64,000 nucleotides of DNA from Ruminococcus flavefaciens (GTDB lineage: Bacteria; Bacillota; Clostridia; Oscillospirales; Ruminococcaceae), in contig JAMPAU010000002.1 of NCBI GenBank assembly GCA_023667045.1, positions 1-64,000 of the forward strand, read 5' to 3'. Below the pieces are notes generated by a model, which saw only the letters and a list, made by a program, of their open reading frames with translations, was not told where the DNA came from and ran no database searches. Numbering within the stretch: the first letter of the stretch is position 1; the number at the start of each line of letters is the position of its first letter. Positions 9,800-19,714 of this stretch are shown here, one piece after another. The position numbers and the translations under genes were made by a program.

Positions 9800-10116
9800 T
9801 TGTCCGCCTCCTTTTCCGTAGGCAGTTCCATAAACGCCGTGTGCAGTTGGGTCATCACGCCGTTACCGCCAAGTCCGTGATACTGCTGATACATATTTTC
9901 GAAGTTTTCCTTTGCGAAAATCGGGGCGTAACCAAGCTCCATGTATTTGTTGTAGTTGTGGAGCATACGGTCACGGAGCAGTGCCTGTACGCCGAGTTCG
10001 ACCGCTTTCTGCCGTGTTTCCTGACGTTTCAGACGTTTGAGAATAGCCCTCGTGCCTATCCCTAGAATCCCCGACGCAGACAGCACCGAAATGATTATTG
10101 TTATGATTTCATGCAT
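9796..10116 (-). CDS. Small membrane-anchored phage protein, possible second holin
   Basis: 106 residues from ATG 10116 (GAGGTG 7 bases upstream). An N-terminal transmembrane segment (IITIIISVLSASGILGIG) is followed by a basic, helical cytoplasmic part (RAILKRLKRQETRQKA). Placed between the tail-fibre gene and the holin, it may be an LL-H-type holin or holin modulator. The function is uncertain. Confidence 0.7.
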   Translation of the reverse strand: MHEIITIIISVLSASGILGIGTRAILKRLKRQETRQKAVELGVQALLRDRMLHNYNKYMELGYAPIFAKENFENMYQQYHGLGGNGVMTQLHTAFMELPTEKEADK

Positions 10117-10126
10117 TTTTTTCACC

Positions 10127-10753
10127 TCACGGAAAAATTGTTATACTCCTTATGAGCGGGTGTGAGTTGTTGGAGCGTCTGACCCATACAAGATAGTACG
10201 TGCCGGACGTGGCATTTTCGCATGGTGTAAGAGTTGTGACGTAATCGGCACTGTAAATCCACTGAAACGGCAGGTCGATATATTCAGTTGACGAGAGGAT
10301 TTCTGCCGGACTGTTGCTGTCTGACCGCACAAGTCGCATAGTGCCTGTTTCGGTACTTCCCGACAGAAAACGCATTGCAACCTGCGACGACGGCGTTACA
10401 GCAACCGGAGTTGTACAGCACGTCATAACCGGTGAATCCCAGCCGAAAATTGACGTTCCGTAATTGAGTGCATAGTCGTTGTCGGGACTGCAAAAGTCCG
10501 TTTTCATCGCCGTAAATTCCGTCAGATTATAGACAATATCATTATATTTCAGATATATATTATTTTGATTTTCAGTGTCAAAAATAACTGTTCTTTCTGC
10601 CGGAGCGTTTCCGGACTGTATTTTAAGGACTTTCGGGACAAGCGTATTCAGCTTTTCGTTTGCGGTTGCAGAAACTCCCATAGCGTTGAGGTTTTCCGCT
10701 AACTTTTTATGCTGTCTGTCAAGTTCCGTCAGATATTCGGCTATATCAGGCAT
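10127..10753 (-). CDS. Putative tail-fibre or receptor-binding tip protein
   Basis: 208 residues with GGAGGTGACGGAAA before ATG. A short N-terminal helix (about 1-30, YLTELDRQHKKLAENLN) resembles the trimerising start of many baseplate-attached fibres. The remainder is beta-rich with few charges. It overlaps the collagen-like fibre gene by 8 bases. No named domain recognised; the call rests mostly on position. Confidence 0.55.
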   Translation of the reverse strand: MPDIAEYLTELDRQHKKLAENLNAMGVSATANEKLNTLVPKVLKIQSGNAPAERTVIFDTENQNNIYLKYNDIVYNLTEFTAMKTDFCSPDNDYALNYGTSIFGWDSPVMTCCTTPVAVTPSSQVAMRFLSGSTETGTMRLVRSDSNSPAEILSSTEYIDLPFQWIYSADYVTTLTPCENATSGTYYLVWVRRSNNSHPLIRSITIFP

Positions 10754-12176
10754 TTTCCGTCACCTCCACAATGTCCGCAAGGACTGTTTTTATGTCGCCG
10801 ATTTCGCTTTTAAGTTCTGAGATTTCTGTCCTGAAATTACTATGAACCGCTCTGATGTCGTTGTCCAGTTTATACATATTTTCGCTGTATGTAATTCTTG
10901 TAAGATATTTACTTTCAAGATATTCATTTGTAATAGTATCAAGAAAATCTATATTTTCATGTGTATGCGAAATATTTTCAAGGTCAGTTATATGTTTCCA
11001 CTGTACATCGTCAACAGCAGAAAGACTGGCACTGAGTACATTTACACGTGAAATTATAGTTGTCTCGATATTGTCCAGATATTCCTTATTTTTGTGAGTA
11101 TGTGCGGAATTTTCGAGGTTTTCAACACGTTCTGACAAGTCCGGCACAAAAAGCCCCACCGGAGAATTGCTCAGGGCATTGTTTTCAAGGTCGGCGATTC
11201 GTGGAATGACCGCAAATGTCCTTTTCTGTCCGTTCGGGACGTAATAAGTCAGACAGGCGTTAGGAAATTCGGCACGTCCTATGGGGTCGAAGTTTCCCCA
11301 CCATGAATCGATGTCGTAGAGTTCGGCGAGCTTTTCCTCGATTTTTTCAGTATCGACGGAGGCACTTCCAGTATCACCTTTTTCACCTTTCAACGACTGC
11401 AAAAAATCCGCTTCAGTTCCGGAATTTCCCTGTGCAAGCCATACCTCGTATGCCGATTTTCCGTCCGCTCCGGTGTCGCCCTTAGAACCTTTCGCACCGG
11501 TGTTTCCCTTGTCGCCTTTGTCGCCCTGAATGCCCTGTTCGCCGACATCACCTTTTTCGCCTTTCAGCGATTTCAGGAAATCCGTTTCAGTGCCGGAGTT
11601 TCCAGCAGACAGCCATATTTCATAGGCAGATTTTCCGCTTGCACCTGTTTTTCCGGTCGCTCCGGTAATGCCCTTGTCGCCCTTGAGGGATTCAAGCCAT
11701 TCCGACGGAGTGCCGGTAAAGCCGTTTTCCGTTGCGATTTCGTAAGCGGATTTTCCGTCCGCACCATTCTGAATTAAGTCGGCTTTTTCGTCGATTTTCT
11801 GCAAAAGCTGTGCGTAGAGGTCGGGCGTTGGGGGAACTTCTTCAGCACCGTCGCTGACAAATCCGGACGGTCTGATATTGAGAGTTACCGGAACAGTCGT
11901 CGCACGGAGACCGTCTGTATTTTCCGAATCATAGCCGAATACCGACATCTTAACCGCTCCGGCATGGAGTTCCGACGGCAACAGACAGGACAGCCCGTCA
12001 GTACCGAGAACACGGTTATAAGTTTCGTCGCACTGCGTAAACTGCACGACTTTGTGAAATTTTTTCCAGTCGCCGTCAAATACGAATTTCAGATTGACGA
12101 AAGAAATCTGTCCGGAGGCTATAACCTCACGTTCAAGAATTTCAATTTTCTGCTGTTTTACAAGGAATTTCCACAT
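10746..12176 (-). CDS. Tail fibre with collagen-like GXY repeats and BppU-like N-terminus
   Basis: 476 residues if started at ATG 12176, whose AT overlaps the upstream stop (TAATG). Residues 1-120 resemble the BppU/RBP adaptor domain that docks on siphovirus baseplates. Residues about 135-265 alternate Gly-X-Y runs (GDKGITGATGKTGASG; GDKGDKGNTGAKGSKGDTG) with a module of the form GKSAYE..W...GNSGTE.DFL.SLKG, present three times. The C-terminal 200 residues are helical and coiled-coil-like, ending in a leucine-heptad stretch. It is likely a trimeric receptor-binding fibre, and the repeats are prone to recombination. Confidence 0.8.
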   Translation of the reverse strand: MWKFLVKQQKIEILEREVIASGQISFVNLKFVFDGDWKKFHKVVQFTQCDETYNRVLGTDGLSCLLPSELHAGAVKMSVFGYDSENTDGLRATTVPVTLNIRPSGFVSDGAEEVPPTPDLYAQLLQKIDEKADLIQNGADGKSAYEIATENGFTGTPSEWLESLKGDKGITGATGKTGASGKSAYEIWLSAGNSGTETDFLKSLKGEKGDVGEQGIQGDKGDKGNTGAKGSKGDTGADGKSAYEVWLAQGNSGTEADFLQSLKGEKGDTGSASVDTEKIEEKLAELYDIDSWWGNFDPIGRAEFPNACLTYYVPNGQKRTFAVIPRIADLENNALSNSPVGLFVPDLSERVENLENSAHTHKNKEYLDNIETTIISRVNVLSASLSAVDDVQWKHITDLENISHTHENIDFLDTITNEYLESKYLTRITYSENMYKLDNDIRAVHSNFRTEISELKSEIGDIKTVLADIVEVTENA

Positions 12177-13351
12177 TATTCTCTCACCTCGTTCCATATG
12201 TGCGTGTGCCAGTCGTACGCTAAATAACCGTCGGTACACTGGATTTTTTCGAGGCTTGAACGGCTTCCGGATTCTCCCGTCCAATTCTCACTCTTTTCAA
12301 TTTCGTTCCACTCGTCAATCGTGCCGTCGTAGGTCGCAGACATTAGATTCACACAACCAAAAAGAGCATTGTCGGAAATTTTTCTGACGTTCTTTGTCAT
12401 GCTTACCATAACAAGTGCGTCGTCGTTTGCGAACATTCTTTCGCCTATGACCGCACCGCCGTAGTAAGCCACTGAAACGTCCGACTCCTCGCACACCGAA
12501 ACACCGACTGTCACGACACTTTCGGGGACTGTCAGAACGTGCATGATAGTACCGAAGAAAAATTTGTCGGTAAGCGAAGTAACGCCGTCCTCGATAGTCA
12601 TATATTTCAGCGATTTGTTGCAATAAAACGGCGAATTTCCACGTGACGTATCCTCGCCGTACTCCCATATGTCGCCCGTGCCGGTCATAATCGCCTTGCC
12701 GTCTTTACGGAGTGAATAGCGGACATTATCGCCGACCTTTCCTGTCTCCACAACAACATTAGATAAATCTTCAATCTGTGGCTGTAACTCGTTGATTTTT
12801 GCCTTTAATTCGGCTATTTCCTGTATCATTTCGGTAACACGACACTTCCCCAGAATGCACCGGCAGTAACCGCAGACATTCTCATCGGAGCGGTAATCCC
12901 ACCAGTCGTCCCTCGTGATACACTGTCCGGTCGGATTTATGCGGACGGCGTAAAGAAAAAGATTAGTGCGAGTTTCACTTGTCGGAAGTTCCGGAATCTG
13001 CGGATTTTCGGCGGGTTGTCCTATTACGGACTCAAGCCAGACGTTCCGCACACCGTCGGAAGTGTCGCAGGCTATGACAATCGCCACATATCGTGGAAAA
13101 GTCGGGTCTTGCCAGCCTGCAAAGTCCATTAAATGCGGTTCGTCGTTGACGAAATAGTGACCGTTTATCCATGCTTTACCCGTGCCGACAATAACCTGTC
13201 TGCCCTCGCCGGTTGAAGTCAAGTCGAAACAGTCGCCGTAAGTGTCTAAAATTCCGTTGCAGATGAGACTTGAAAGATACGTCGTGAAATCCTCTGCCGT
13301 GTACATCCTGTCAAGACCTTTAGAGTCAAAAAAACCGCTGTGAAATGCCAT
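12176..13351 (-). CDS. Baseplate protein with BspA-like leucine-rich repeats
   Basis: 391 residues from ATG 13351 (GGAGGTTGATTTT upstream). Residues 1-150 (MAFHSGFFDSKGLDRMY, VIVGTGKAWINGHYF) match the common siphovirus baseplate/fibre N-terminus. Residues about 160-190 form a short coiled coil (ELKAKINELQPQIEDL). Residues 200-390 look like BspA-type LRRs: repeated SLKYMTIEDGVTSL, VLTVPESVVTVG and KISDNALFGCVNL units. BspA repeats are typical of gut bacterial adhesins, so this part may bind the host cell or mucus glycans. Confidence 0.72.
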   Translation of the reverse strand: MAFHSGFFDSKGLDRMYTAEDFTTYLSSLICNGILDTYGDCFDLTSTGEGRQVIVGTGKAWINGHYFVNDEPHLMDFAGWQDPTFPRYVAIVIACDTSDGVRNVWLESVIGQPAENPQIPELPTSETRTNLFLYAVRINPTGQCITRDDWWDYRSDENVCGYCRCILGKCRVTEMIQEIAELKAKINELQPQIEDLSNVVVETGKVGDNVRYSLRKDGKAIMTGTGDIWEYGEDTSRGNSPFYCNKSLKYMTIEDGVTSLTDKFFFGTIMHVLTVPESVVTVGVSVCEESDVSVAYYGGAVIGERMFANDDALVMVSMTKNVRKISDNALFGCVNLMSATYDGTIDEWNEIEKSENWTGESGSRSSLEKIQCTDGYLAYDWHTHIWNEVRE

Positions 13352-13355
13352 AAAA

Positions 13356-14483
13356 TCAACCTCCTCTGAATGTTGGCGTAAGTGAATAGCCGTTCTGGTC
13401 GAAACTCTCAATCATGCCGACAAGCTGTACTTTCGGCAGTTTCAGACCGAATCGGTCGTGCTGAACCGTTACATAGTCGCCTAAAAAATAGTCCCTGTTG
13501 TACTGGTACTGTCTGTCGTCGGTCGCAATGCTGAACTCGCTCACCTGCTTGACCGGAGTAATTTTTTCCTTGCCACGTTCCTGCAACATTGCGGTGTACT
13601 CACTCGCCGGAATCTGCACGGTTTCATCGCCATTCTGTTCTTCGTTGGACAAATCTCGTGCATCGACATAAACCTCATAACGTTCGAAATATCTGGGTAA
13701 ACTTCCGTTGTAAAAAGCCGCTCTTTTACGTTGCAAACCTTCACCCGTGCCGAGAATATACGCAAAATTACTATATTCCGAACAGTCAAGCGAGTAATCG
13801 AAAGACAGCAGATTGTTGTATGTATCGGAAAAAACTATGTGCGGATTTTCGTTCTGCAAAATGCTCCTGTCCGTCCCTTGAGAGAGTTCAAAAAGCAATG
13901 AGTAATCACCGTCATCAGATTTTTCAAGACGGATATTTGCTGTGCCACCGACGATTTCGCAGATTTTATAAACCCATTCCATGAGATTTTCATAGCTTAC
14001 CTGCAATTGTGTGGTTGTCTGCCAGCACGGACTTGAAAAGTTGCTTATCTGAAGTCCCAAAAGGTTGCGTAATTGTTCACCCGGCGACTTATCGGACAGG
14101 CAGTTTCTCCATACAACACTTTTTACTATTTCGTAGTAAGATGTTTCAGACGTAAATTTATATATAGGAAAAATAATTCTGCGTGACAGAAACGACATTA
14201 AAAAACGTCCCGAAACAGTGAGATAATCGCCGTTTTCGGCATCTGCATTAAGCTGTATTTTCTCGATTATGCCATAGTTGTCTTTGTCGTCGTTACGTCC
14301 GACGATTCTGCCTTTCTGAAAAATATTCAGATTTTCGGGAGTTGCGGAAATGTAGACTTCAAACGAGCCGCACGAGTAGTACTCAACGTCCCATAAAAGC
14401 GACGAAAAACTATCACATATCGCAATGAGATTGACAGTGAGTTTTTGTGCATATACGGACATTTCATAGATTTCAACGTACAT
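13356..14483 (-). CDS. Gp37-like tail-tip protein (siphovirus ReqiPepy6 type)
   Basis: 375 residues, ATG 14483 after GGGGGTGTAAAA. The N-terminus has SSLLWDVEYYSCGSFEVYI and a phage hub-like beta domain, followed by a VSYENLMEWVYKIC segment and a C-terminal GDYVTVQHDRFGL motif. This pattern is characteristic of the Gp37-like family, the hub linking Dit to the tail tip. It ends 5 bases from the next gene. Confidence 0.75.
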   Translation of the reverse strand: MYVEIYEMSVYAQKLTVNLIAICDSFSSLLWDVEYYSCGSFEVYISATPENLNIFQKGRIVGRNDDKDNYGIIEKIQLNADAENGDYLTVSGRFLMSFLSRRIIFPIYKFTSETSYYEIVKSVVWRNCLSDKSPGEQLRNLLGLQISNFSSPCWQTTTQLQVSYENLMEWVYKICEIVGGTANIRLEKSDDGDYSLLFELSQGTDRSILQNENPHIVFSDTYNNLLSFDYSLDCSEYSNFAYILGTGEGLQRKRAAFYNGSLPRYFERYEVYVDARDLSNEEQNGDETVQIPASEYTAMLQERGKEKITPVKQVSEFSIATDDRQYQYNRDYFLGDYVTVQHDRFGLKLPKVQLVGMIESFDQNGYSLTPTFRGG

Positions 14484-14485
14484 TT

Positions 14486-15334
14486 TTACACCCCCAGATA
14501 AGCATTTGTGTGAATGATTTTCGCAGAGATATTTTCGGGAGCTTCAAGCCGGAAATGGTTAGTTCCCTGATTCATCGTCAGCCACAACGAACCATAAACA
14601 AACCAGTTTATAATGTTCTTGCTGTAACCACCGCCACGATTCAGCGAAATGGTTTTGTTGCCTGTTTTCGTCGTAATCGTGATAACGTCATTCGGCTGAA
14701 TATCGCCTTTTATCTGCAAATATTCGCCGGTATCAACATTATAAATCGTGACAGTCTGAGCGGACGAACCGGCGGTTATTTCGATAGTAAAGCCGGTTTT
14801 GTCGCCCTCGTTTTCGATTGTCATGATGTTGCTTTCGTTGTAGACACCAAGCGGAAAAGGCTCGTCACTCTCCGGAAACGGAAAGTGAAAAGCCCCTGAA
14901 ATTCGCCCATAATAAGCCGTTGTTTGCTTGCAGTCGTACCAGTAGATGTCCGGACAGATAATCGAAATCTGACCACTCGTGAACGTATCAAAATTGCTGA
15001 CCTCACACGTCTCGACATAGCCATAGGTGTAAACGTCGACGGTTGCGGTCTTATAGAAAACCTTGATATATCGGGACGGCTCGACTACCTTATACAGCCA
15101 ATGACGGCGTTTTTCGATGTCAACACCACGCATTTCAAAGTTAATGACAATATTTCTTTTTTCAATGAATGCGTTGTTAAGATAACTGCCGTCCGTACCT
15201 GCATACGTCGACGTGCTGACAGTTCCGGCGGGCGGGGAAAGCCCCTCAATTTTCTTTACCATGAAGTCGTTTGCACTGCCCGTGAATCCCACTCTCGGAC
15301 CTCTACCGCTTTCCAGAATCAAATCAAATTTCAA
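14486..15334 (-). CDS. Distal tail protein (Dit-like)
   Basis: 282 residues, TTG start with GGGGGTG about 6 bases upstream. The N-terminal half resembles the Dit ring domain (FDLILESGRGPRVGF, VINFEMRGVDIEKRRHWLY, VDVYTYGYVETCEV, ISIICPDIYWYD). The C-terminal half is a galectin-like or carbohydrate-binding-like beta domain, as in Dit of other siphoviruses. Its place between tape measure and tail hub agrees. Confidence 0.8.
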   Translation of the reverse strand: MKFDLILESGRGPRVGFTGSANDFMVKKIEGLSPPAGTVSTSTYAGTDGSYLNNAFIEKRNIVINFEMRGVDIEKRRHWLYKVVEPSRYIKVFYKTATVDVYTYGYVETCEVSNFDTFTSGQISIICPDIYWYDCKQTTAYYGRISGAFHFPFPESDEPFPLGVYNESNIMTIENEGDKTGFTIEITAGSSAQTVTIYNVDTGEYLQIKGDIQPNDVITITTKTGNKTISLNRGGGYSKNIINWFVYGSLWLTMNQGTNHFRLEAPENISAKIIHTNAYLGV

Positions 15335-15337
15335 ATG

Positions 15338-18300
15338 TCACACCCCCAGTGCGTTTCGTGTCTGCCGGTAAATTTCAAGCCGTGACAGCGATTTTGGTGA
15401 ATTATTGGTCTGATTTACGGTACGGCTGTTGTCGGTCGAGTAGTAGTTGTTGACCGTTCCGTAACCGCCCGTAAATGCCCCCGAAATGCCGTTTAAACCG
15501 CCGTTCAGACCGTCGCCGAGAGTTATACGCATTGCACCTGCAACCCCCGAAACAGCCTTTTCTACGGCTTTCTGTGAGTTTTCAATACCCTTTGCCAGAC
15601 CGTTCATGAAGTCGGGCATCCAAGATTCAAAATCGGTCAGAGGTCCTTTTTCGGGGACGGAAAAGTGAAGATACTCCCATATCATATTTGCAACGTCTGA
15701 TACTATATTTCTAAGACTTCCCATTTTATAGTTAATGCCGTTGATGAGATTCTGCATTAGGTCACTGCCCCAGTCCCAAGCCTGATTTACAATATTATTC
15801 CATGTGCTTGAAATATTGTATTTGATATTATTCAGAACGTTCTTTATATTTTGTGAAATGTTATTCCATGTGTTTGAGATTACCGACTGTACAGAGTTTG
15901 TCGCTGTTGAAACTGTCGATTTTACGGTATTGAAGTCCGTCAGAATGTCGCTTTTTATGGAGTTCAGAGATTTTTTTATCGTGCTGACAATGTTATTCCA
16001 ACCGAGAGTTACGCCCTTGCTGATTGTGTTCAGAACGGTGTTTATCGTGTCTTTGGAATCGTTCCAGATTGTCCGGATATGCGTGAAAACCTGCGTCATG
16101 AACGTTTCAACGGTATTCAGAATTGAGTTTAGGGTGATTTCGATAATTGATTTAATAATTGTGGTGATGTTGGTCGCAAAGCCCGAAATCGTACTTTCCA
16201 CAACGTCAGCATTGGTCGTGATACCCTCTGCAAGTCCCTGCATGAAGTCCGGCATCCATGATTCAAAGTCTGTCAGAGGTCCTTCGTCGGGGACGGAAAA
16301 GTGCAGAAAACTACGGATTTTATCGGCAACACCCTTGACCGCATCGGTAACATCGTTGATTTTTGACTTGATACCGTCGACAATTCCGCTGATGATGTCT
16401 TTTCCCCAGTTTAAAGCATTAGAGGGAAGTTCTTTGATAAAGTCTACCGCCTTATTGAAACCATTAACGATAGCATTTTTTATGCCCGTGATTTTTTCCG
16501 AAATGCCATTTTTTATACTTGTAAAAATATTTACAGCTGTTGTTTTTATGGTATTCAAAATGTTGCTGAAAAAGTCTTTTATACTGTTCCAGCCGGATGT
16601 CCATGCTTCTGAAAAACTTGTCCATATATTTGAAAAGAAACCTGTTATACTATTCCATGTATTGACAAAAAAGTCTCTTATTGCTGTCCAGATTGTTGTG
16701 AACGTGTTGCAGATTATGTCCATACCGGTCTGAAAATCGTCCTGAAAACTGTTCCATATATTGACAAAAAATTCTTTTATGTTATTCCAAAGATTAGCGA
16801 AGAAGTCTTTTATTGTATTCCAGCCCGAAGTCCAGTATGAGCAGAAATCCTCAAAATTTATACCGAAAATGTTCAGAATCAGTTCAAAAGCAGTGCCTAC
16901 AGTGCTTACTATAGCGTCCCATATTCCTGAAAAAATTTCCTTTATGCCGTTCCACATCTGTTCCCAGTTACCGGTGAAAAGACCAATGAAAAAATCAACT
17001 ATTCCGAGAATGATGTCAACTGCATCACTCAGAATGTCGCTGATATACCGGAAAGTGTTTTCAAAAATCGGTGCAAGGTAATTGCAGAACCAGTCCCAAG
17101 CATATTTAAGACTTTCAGTGAAACTTTGAAAATCAAAACCGAGAGCATTCAGACGTTCGGTGATTCCACTTGTAAGACGTTCAAAAGTTGCTTTTATTCC
17201 GTCCCATATTGCAGTTATGTTATTGCGGAAATCCTCATTATTTTTCCATAGATTCACAAACGCCGCAACTAGTACTGCAATAGCTGCCACGATTGCCACA
17301 ACAGGTGCGGAAACGCCCATTATAGCGGTTTTTACAGCAGTGAATCCACCTTTTATTTTAGTCATGATTGCAGGCATTTTTGAAAATACTATCATCATAC
17401 TTCCAATTCCGGTAGTGAGTTTTCCGATTACAATCAATAATGGTCCTATCGCCGCTACAATCAGTGCGACTTTGGTTATAGTTTCTTTTTGGGCAGGCGA
17501 TAAAGCATTGAATTTATCGACAAGTCCCTGTATGCAGTCAATTACTTTTTGCAGGATTGGTGCGAGTGATTCTCCGATAGAGTAAATCAGAACGTCTATT
17601 GATGACTTAAGTTTCTCTATTCCACCGCCAAAACCGCTCATCATTGTGTCAGCCATTTCTTGTGTAAGTCCTGAACAGTCGCTGAGAGATGCACTCAGTT
17701 CATCAACATCTTTCGGTGCAGTGTTTATCAGTGCAAGCCATGAGGAATAATGATTCTTGCCAAAAATGGCTGATGCTGCTGAAATCTGTTCTTCTTCTGA
17801 TAATCCTGCAAATGCTTTTTGTAAGTTCTTCAGCACTTCTTCAAAAGGTCGCATCTTTCCTTTTTCATCTACCATGAGCGTACCATATGCCTCAGTACTG
17901 TTAAGGCATTCCTGTGTTACGGCGTTGACAGCGTTCTGTGCCTGTTCAAAGTCATTTTCTGCTTTTACCAGTTGTGCATAAGCTTCCGCAGTCTTTGAAC
18001 TTCCCTCGCCGTGTTTTTCCAACGCTTCGTTGTATTTCTGCTGCTTTGCATAAAGTACAGCATTTGTTTCTTCCAGTCTTTCCTGTGCTTTCTGAAGTTT
18101 TGCTTCCTGTTCGGCAGCATTATCTGCTCCGAATCCTAAAGCCGATAATGCATCAACAACATTTTTATTTCCTCCGGCAAGTCTTGAGATACCTGTTTTT
18201 AAAGAGTTTGCAGAAACAGATGCTTCAATTCCTGCATTTCCCATAAGACCCATTGCAAGTACTGTATCTTCTATAGTATAATTGGCAGCGGAAAAAATCG

Positions 18301-19405
18301 GAGCAGCTACAGACATTGATTCTGCAAGACTGTTTATCTCCAGTGCAGAGTTATTACAACCAGCAGCGAACACATCGGCGTAATGTGTGGCTTCGTCATA
18401 CCCAGCCTGAAATCCATTCATTGTTGCAATAAGACCGGCTGAAACAGTGTCAAGGTCACCGCCCTCACCGGCGGCAAGGTTCATAGCCGGAGTAAGTGCC
18501 GAAATAGACTGTTCTGCTGTCAATCCCGACCTTGCAAAGTTAAGCATTGCATTTGAAGCGTCGGTCATTCCGTAGACTGAATTTGCGGCGGCTTCTTTCA
18601 TTGAATCGTTTACGGCTTCGGCTTCTTCAACCGTGTTGCCCATTGTTTTGTTTGCAAGTTGCATTGTTTTGTCAACTTCTGCAAAACTGGCTGCTCCCGC
18701 CGTTCCGATACCTGCTATTGCCGCTGTAACAGGTAAAAGTGCCTCACCTGCACTGCTGATTTTTCCACCGACGTTCTGTAAAGTTTCTCCTGCTTGTCCG
18801 ATTTTAACGAGTGCGGTTCTTGAACTCTCTGCCTCACGCTGAAGGTTCTGTAATTCCTGTTCTGTCTCGATAATCTCACGCTGTAGTGCGTCATACTGTT
18901 CCTGAGATATAGGGTGTCCGAACTCCTCCGAAACGTCTTCTGCCGACTTTTTAAGGTCTTTTAGCTTGTCGGAAGTTTCATTGACTTTATTCTGCAACTT
19001 GTCATATTCTTCCTGCGAAATTTCGCCCTTTGAAAGCTGTTCGTTTGCCTCTTCGGACTGCTTTTTCAGCTTTTTCAGTTCTTCGGAAGTTTTGCTGATT
19101 TCCTCTTTTATCGGGTCGTACTTTGCTTTCCAGTCGTCGTAATTGTCTTTGGTTTTGGCGGCTTCGTTACTGGCGGTTTTCAGAGCATCAAGACGTTCTT
19201 TAGTGTCGCTGATTGCCTCACCGAGTAACCGCTGTTTCTGTGAGAGAAGTTCTGTATTTGTCGGGTCAAGTTTCAGGAGTTTCTCAACGTCTTTCAGCTG
19301 TGACTGCGTGTTTCTTATATTCTTGTCAACGCCTTCAAGCGATTTCTGAAGTTTCGTGGTGTCGCCGTTTATCTCAACGGTTATGCCACGTATTCGATTT
19401 GCCAT
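15338..19405 (-). CDS. Tail tape measure protein
   Basis: 1355 residues from ATG 19405 (AGAGGTGAACTC upstream). Residues 1-200 are a coiled coil. Residues about 210-560 are the TP901-type tape-measure core (NSVYGMTDASNAMLNFARSG, AGNNKNVVDALSALG-like). Hydrophobic segments lie near 630-740 (LIVAAIGPLLIVIGKLTTGI). Residues 830-1000 are Trp-rich repeats (W..I..FF.NIWN). Two copies of HFSVPxxGPLTDFESWMPDF occur near 1080 and 1285. Its length sets the tail length, roughly 200 nm by the usual 1.5 angstrom per residue (inference). Confidence 0.93.
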   Translation of the reverse strand: MANRIRGITVEINGDTTKLQKSLEGVDKNIRNTQSQLKDVEKLLKLDPTNTELLSQKQRLLGEAISDTKERLDALKTASNEAAKTKDNYDDWKAKYDPIKEEISKTSEELKKLKKQSEEANEQLSKGEISQEEYDKLQNKVNETSDKLKDLKKSAEDVSEEFGHPISQEQYDALQREIIETEQELQNLQREAESSRTALVKIGQAGETLQNVGGKISSAGEALLPVTAAIAGIGTAGAASFAEVDKTMQLANKTMGNTVEEAEAVNDSMKEAAANSVYGMTDASNAMLNFARSGLTAEQSISALTPAMNLAAGEGGDLDTVSAGLIATMNGFQAGYDEATHYADVFAAGCNNSALEINSLAESMSVAAPIFSAANYTIEDTVLAMGLMGNAGIEASVSANSLKTGISRLAGGNKNVVDALSALGFGADNAAEQEAKLQKAQERLEETNAVLYAKQQKYNEALEKHGEGSSKTAEAYAQLVKAENDFEQAQNAVNAVTQECLNSTEAYGTLMVDEKGKMRPFEEVLKNLQKAFAGLSEEEQISAASAIFGKNHYSSWLALINTAPKDVDELSASLSDCSGLTQEMADTMMSGFGGGIEKLKSSIDVLIYSIGESLAPILQKVIDCIQGLVDKFNALSPAQKETITKVALIVAAIGPLLIVIGKLTTGIGSMMIVFSKMPAIMTKIKGGFTAVKTAIMGVSAPVVAIVAAIAVLVAAFVNLWKNNEDFRNNITAIWDGIKATFERLTSGITERLNALGFDFQSFTESLKYAWDWFCNYLAPIFENTFRYISDILSDAVDIILGIVDFFIGLFTGNWEQMWNGIKEIFSGIWDAIVSTVGTAFELILNIFGINFEDFCSYWTSGWNTIKDFFANLWNNIKEFFVNIWNSFQDDFQTGMDIICNTFTTIWTAIRDFFVNTWNSITGFFSNIWTSFSEAWTSGWNSIKDFFSNILNTIKTTAVNIFTSIKNGISEKITGIKNAIVNGFNKAVDFIKELPSNALNWGKDIISGIVDGIKSKINDVTDAVKGVADKIRSFLHFSVPDEGPLTDFESWMPDFMQGLAEGITTNADVVESTISGFATNITTIIKSIIEITLNSILNTVETFMTQVFTHIRTIWNDSKDTINTVLNTISKGVTLGWNNIVSTIKKSLNSIKSDILTDFNTVKSTVSTATNSVQSVISNTWNNISQNIKNVLNNIKYNISSTWNNIVNQAWDWGSDLMQNLINGINYKMGSLRNIVSDVANMIWEYLHFSVPEKGPLTDFESWMPDFMNGLAKGIENSQKAVEKAVSGVAGAMRITLGDGLNGGLNGISGAFTGGYGTVNNYYSTDNSRTVNQTNNSPKSLSRLEIYRQTRNALGV

Positions 19406-19440
19406 GAGTTCACCTCTTTTAAAAAAATTGAATGATTTTA

Positions 19441-19469
19441 TTGACAAAACCGTTCGATTGTGGTATAAT
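19441..19469 (+). promoter_or_regulatory. Consensus promoter of the toxin-antitoxin module
   Basis: TTGACA, exactly 17 bases, TATAAT: a perfect sigma-A promoter on the plus strand, 30 bases before the antitoxin start. It gives this cassette expression independent of the surrounding late operon. Confidence 0.85.
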
Positions 19470-19498
19470 AATAAAAAGAATAAATGGAGGTGCAGTGT

Positions 19499-19714
19499 AT
19501 GTCAATTACTGCTACAGAATTAAAATTGAATCTCGGAAAATATCTTCTTCTTGCTGAATCGGAAGATATTTACATCACAAAAAACGGAAAAGTCGTTGCT
19601 AAACTTTCAAATCCGAATCAAGACAGGGTAGACGTTGCAAAGTCATTGTTCGGCGTGATACCGCAAGAAATGACACTTGAAGAAGCACGTGAGGAAAGGC
19701 TCGGCAGAATATGA
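19499..19714 (+). CDS. Phd/YefM-type antitoxin
   Basis: 71 residues from ATG 19499, which has GGAGGTG 6 bases upstream; the earlier ATG at 19484 overlaps that site and is unlikely. The sequence (ITATELKLNLGKYLLLAE, IYITKNGKVVAKL) is the Phd/YefM DNA-binding fold, followed by a C-terminal toxin-binding helix (EEAREERL). It overlaps the toxin start by 4 bases and presumably binds its own promoter. Confidence 0.85.
   Translation: MSITATELKLNLGKYLLLAESEDIYITKNGKVVAKLSNPNQDRVDVAKSLFGVIPQEMTLEEAREERLGRI

Noticed and set aside
15804..16733. Plus-strand frame of 309 codons inside the tape measure
   Set aside because: Opposite-strand shadow of the repetitive tape-measure gene; no ribosome site or recognisable domain.
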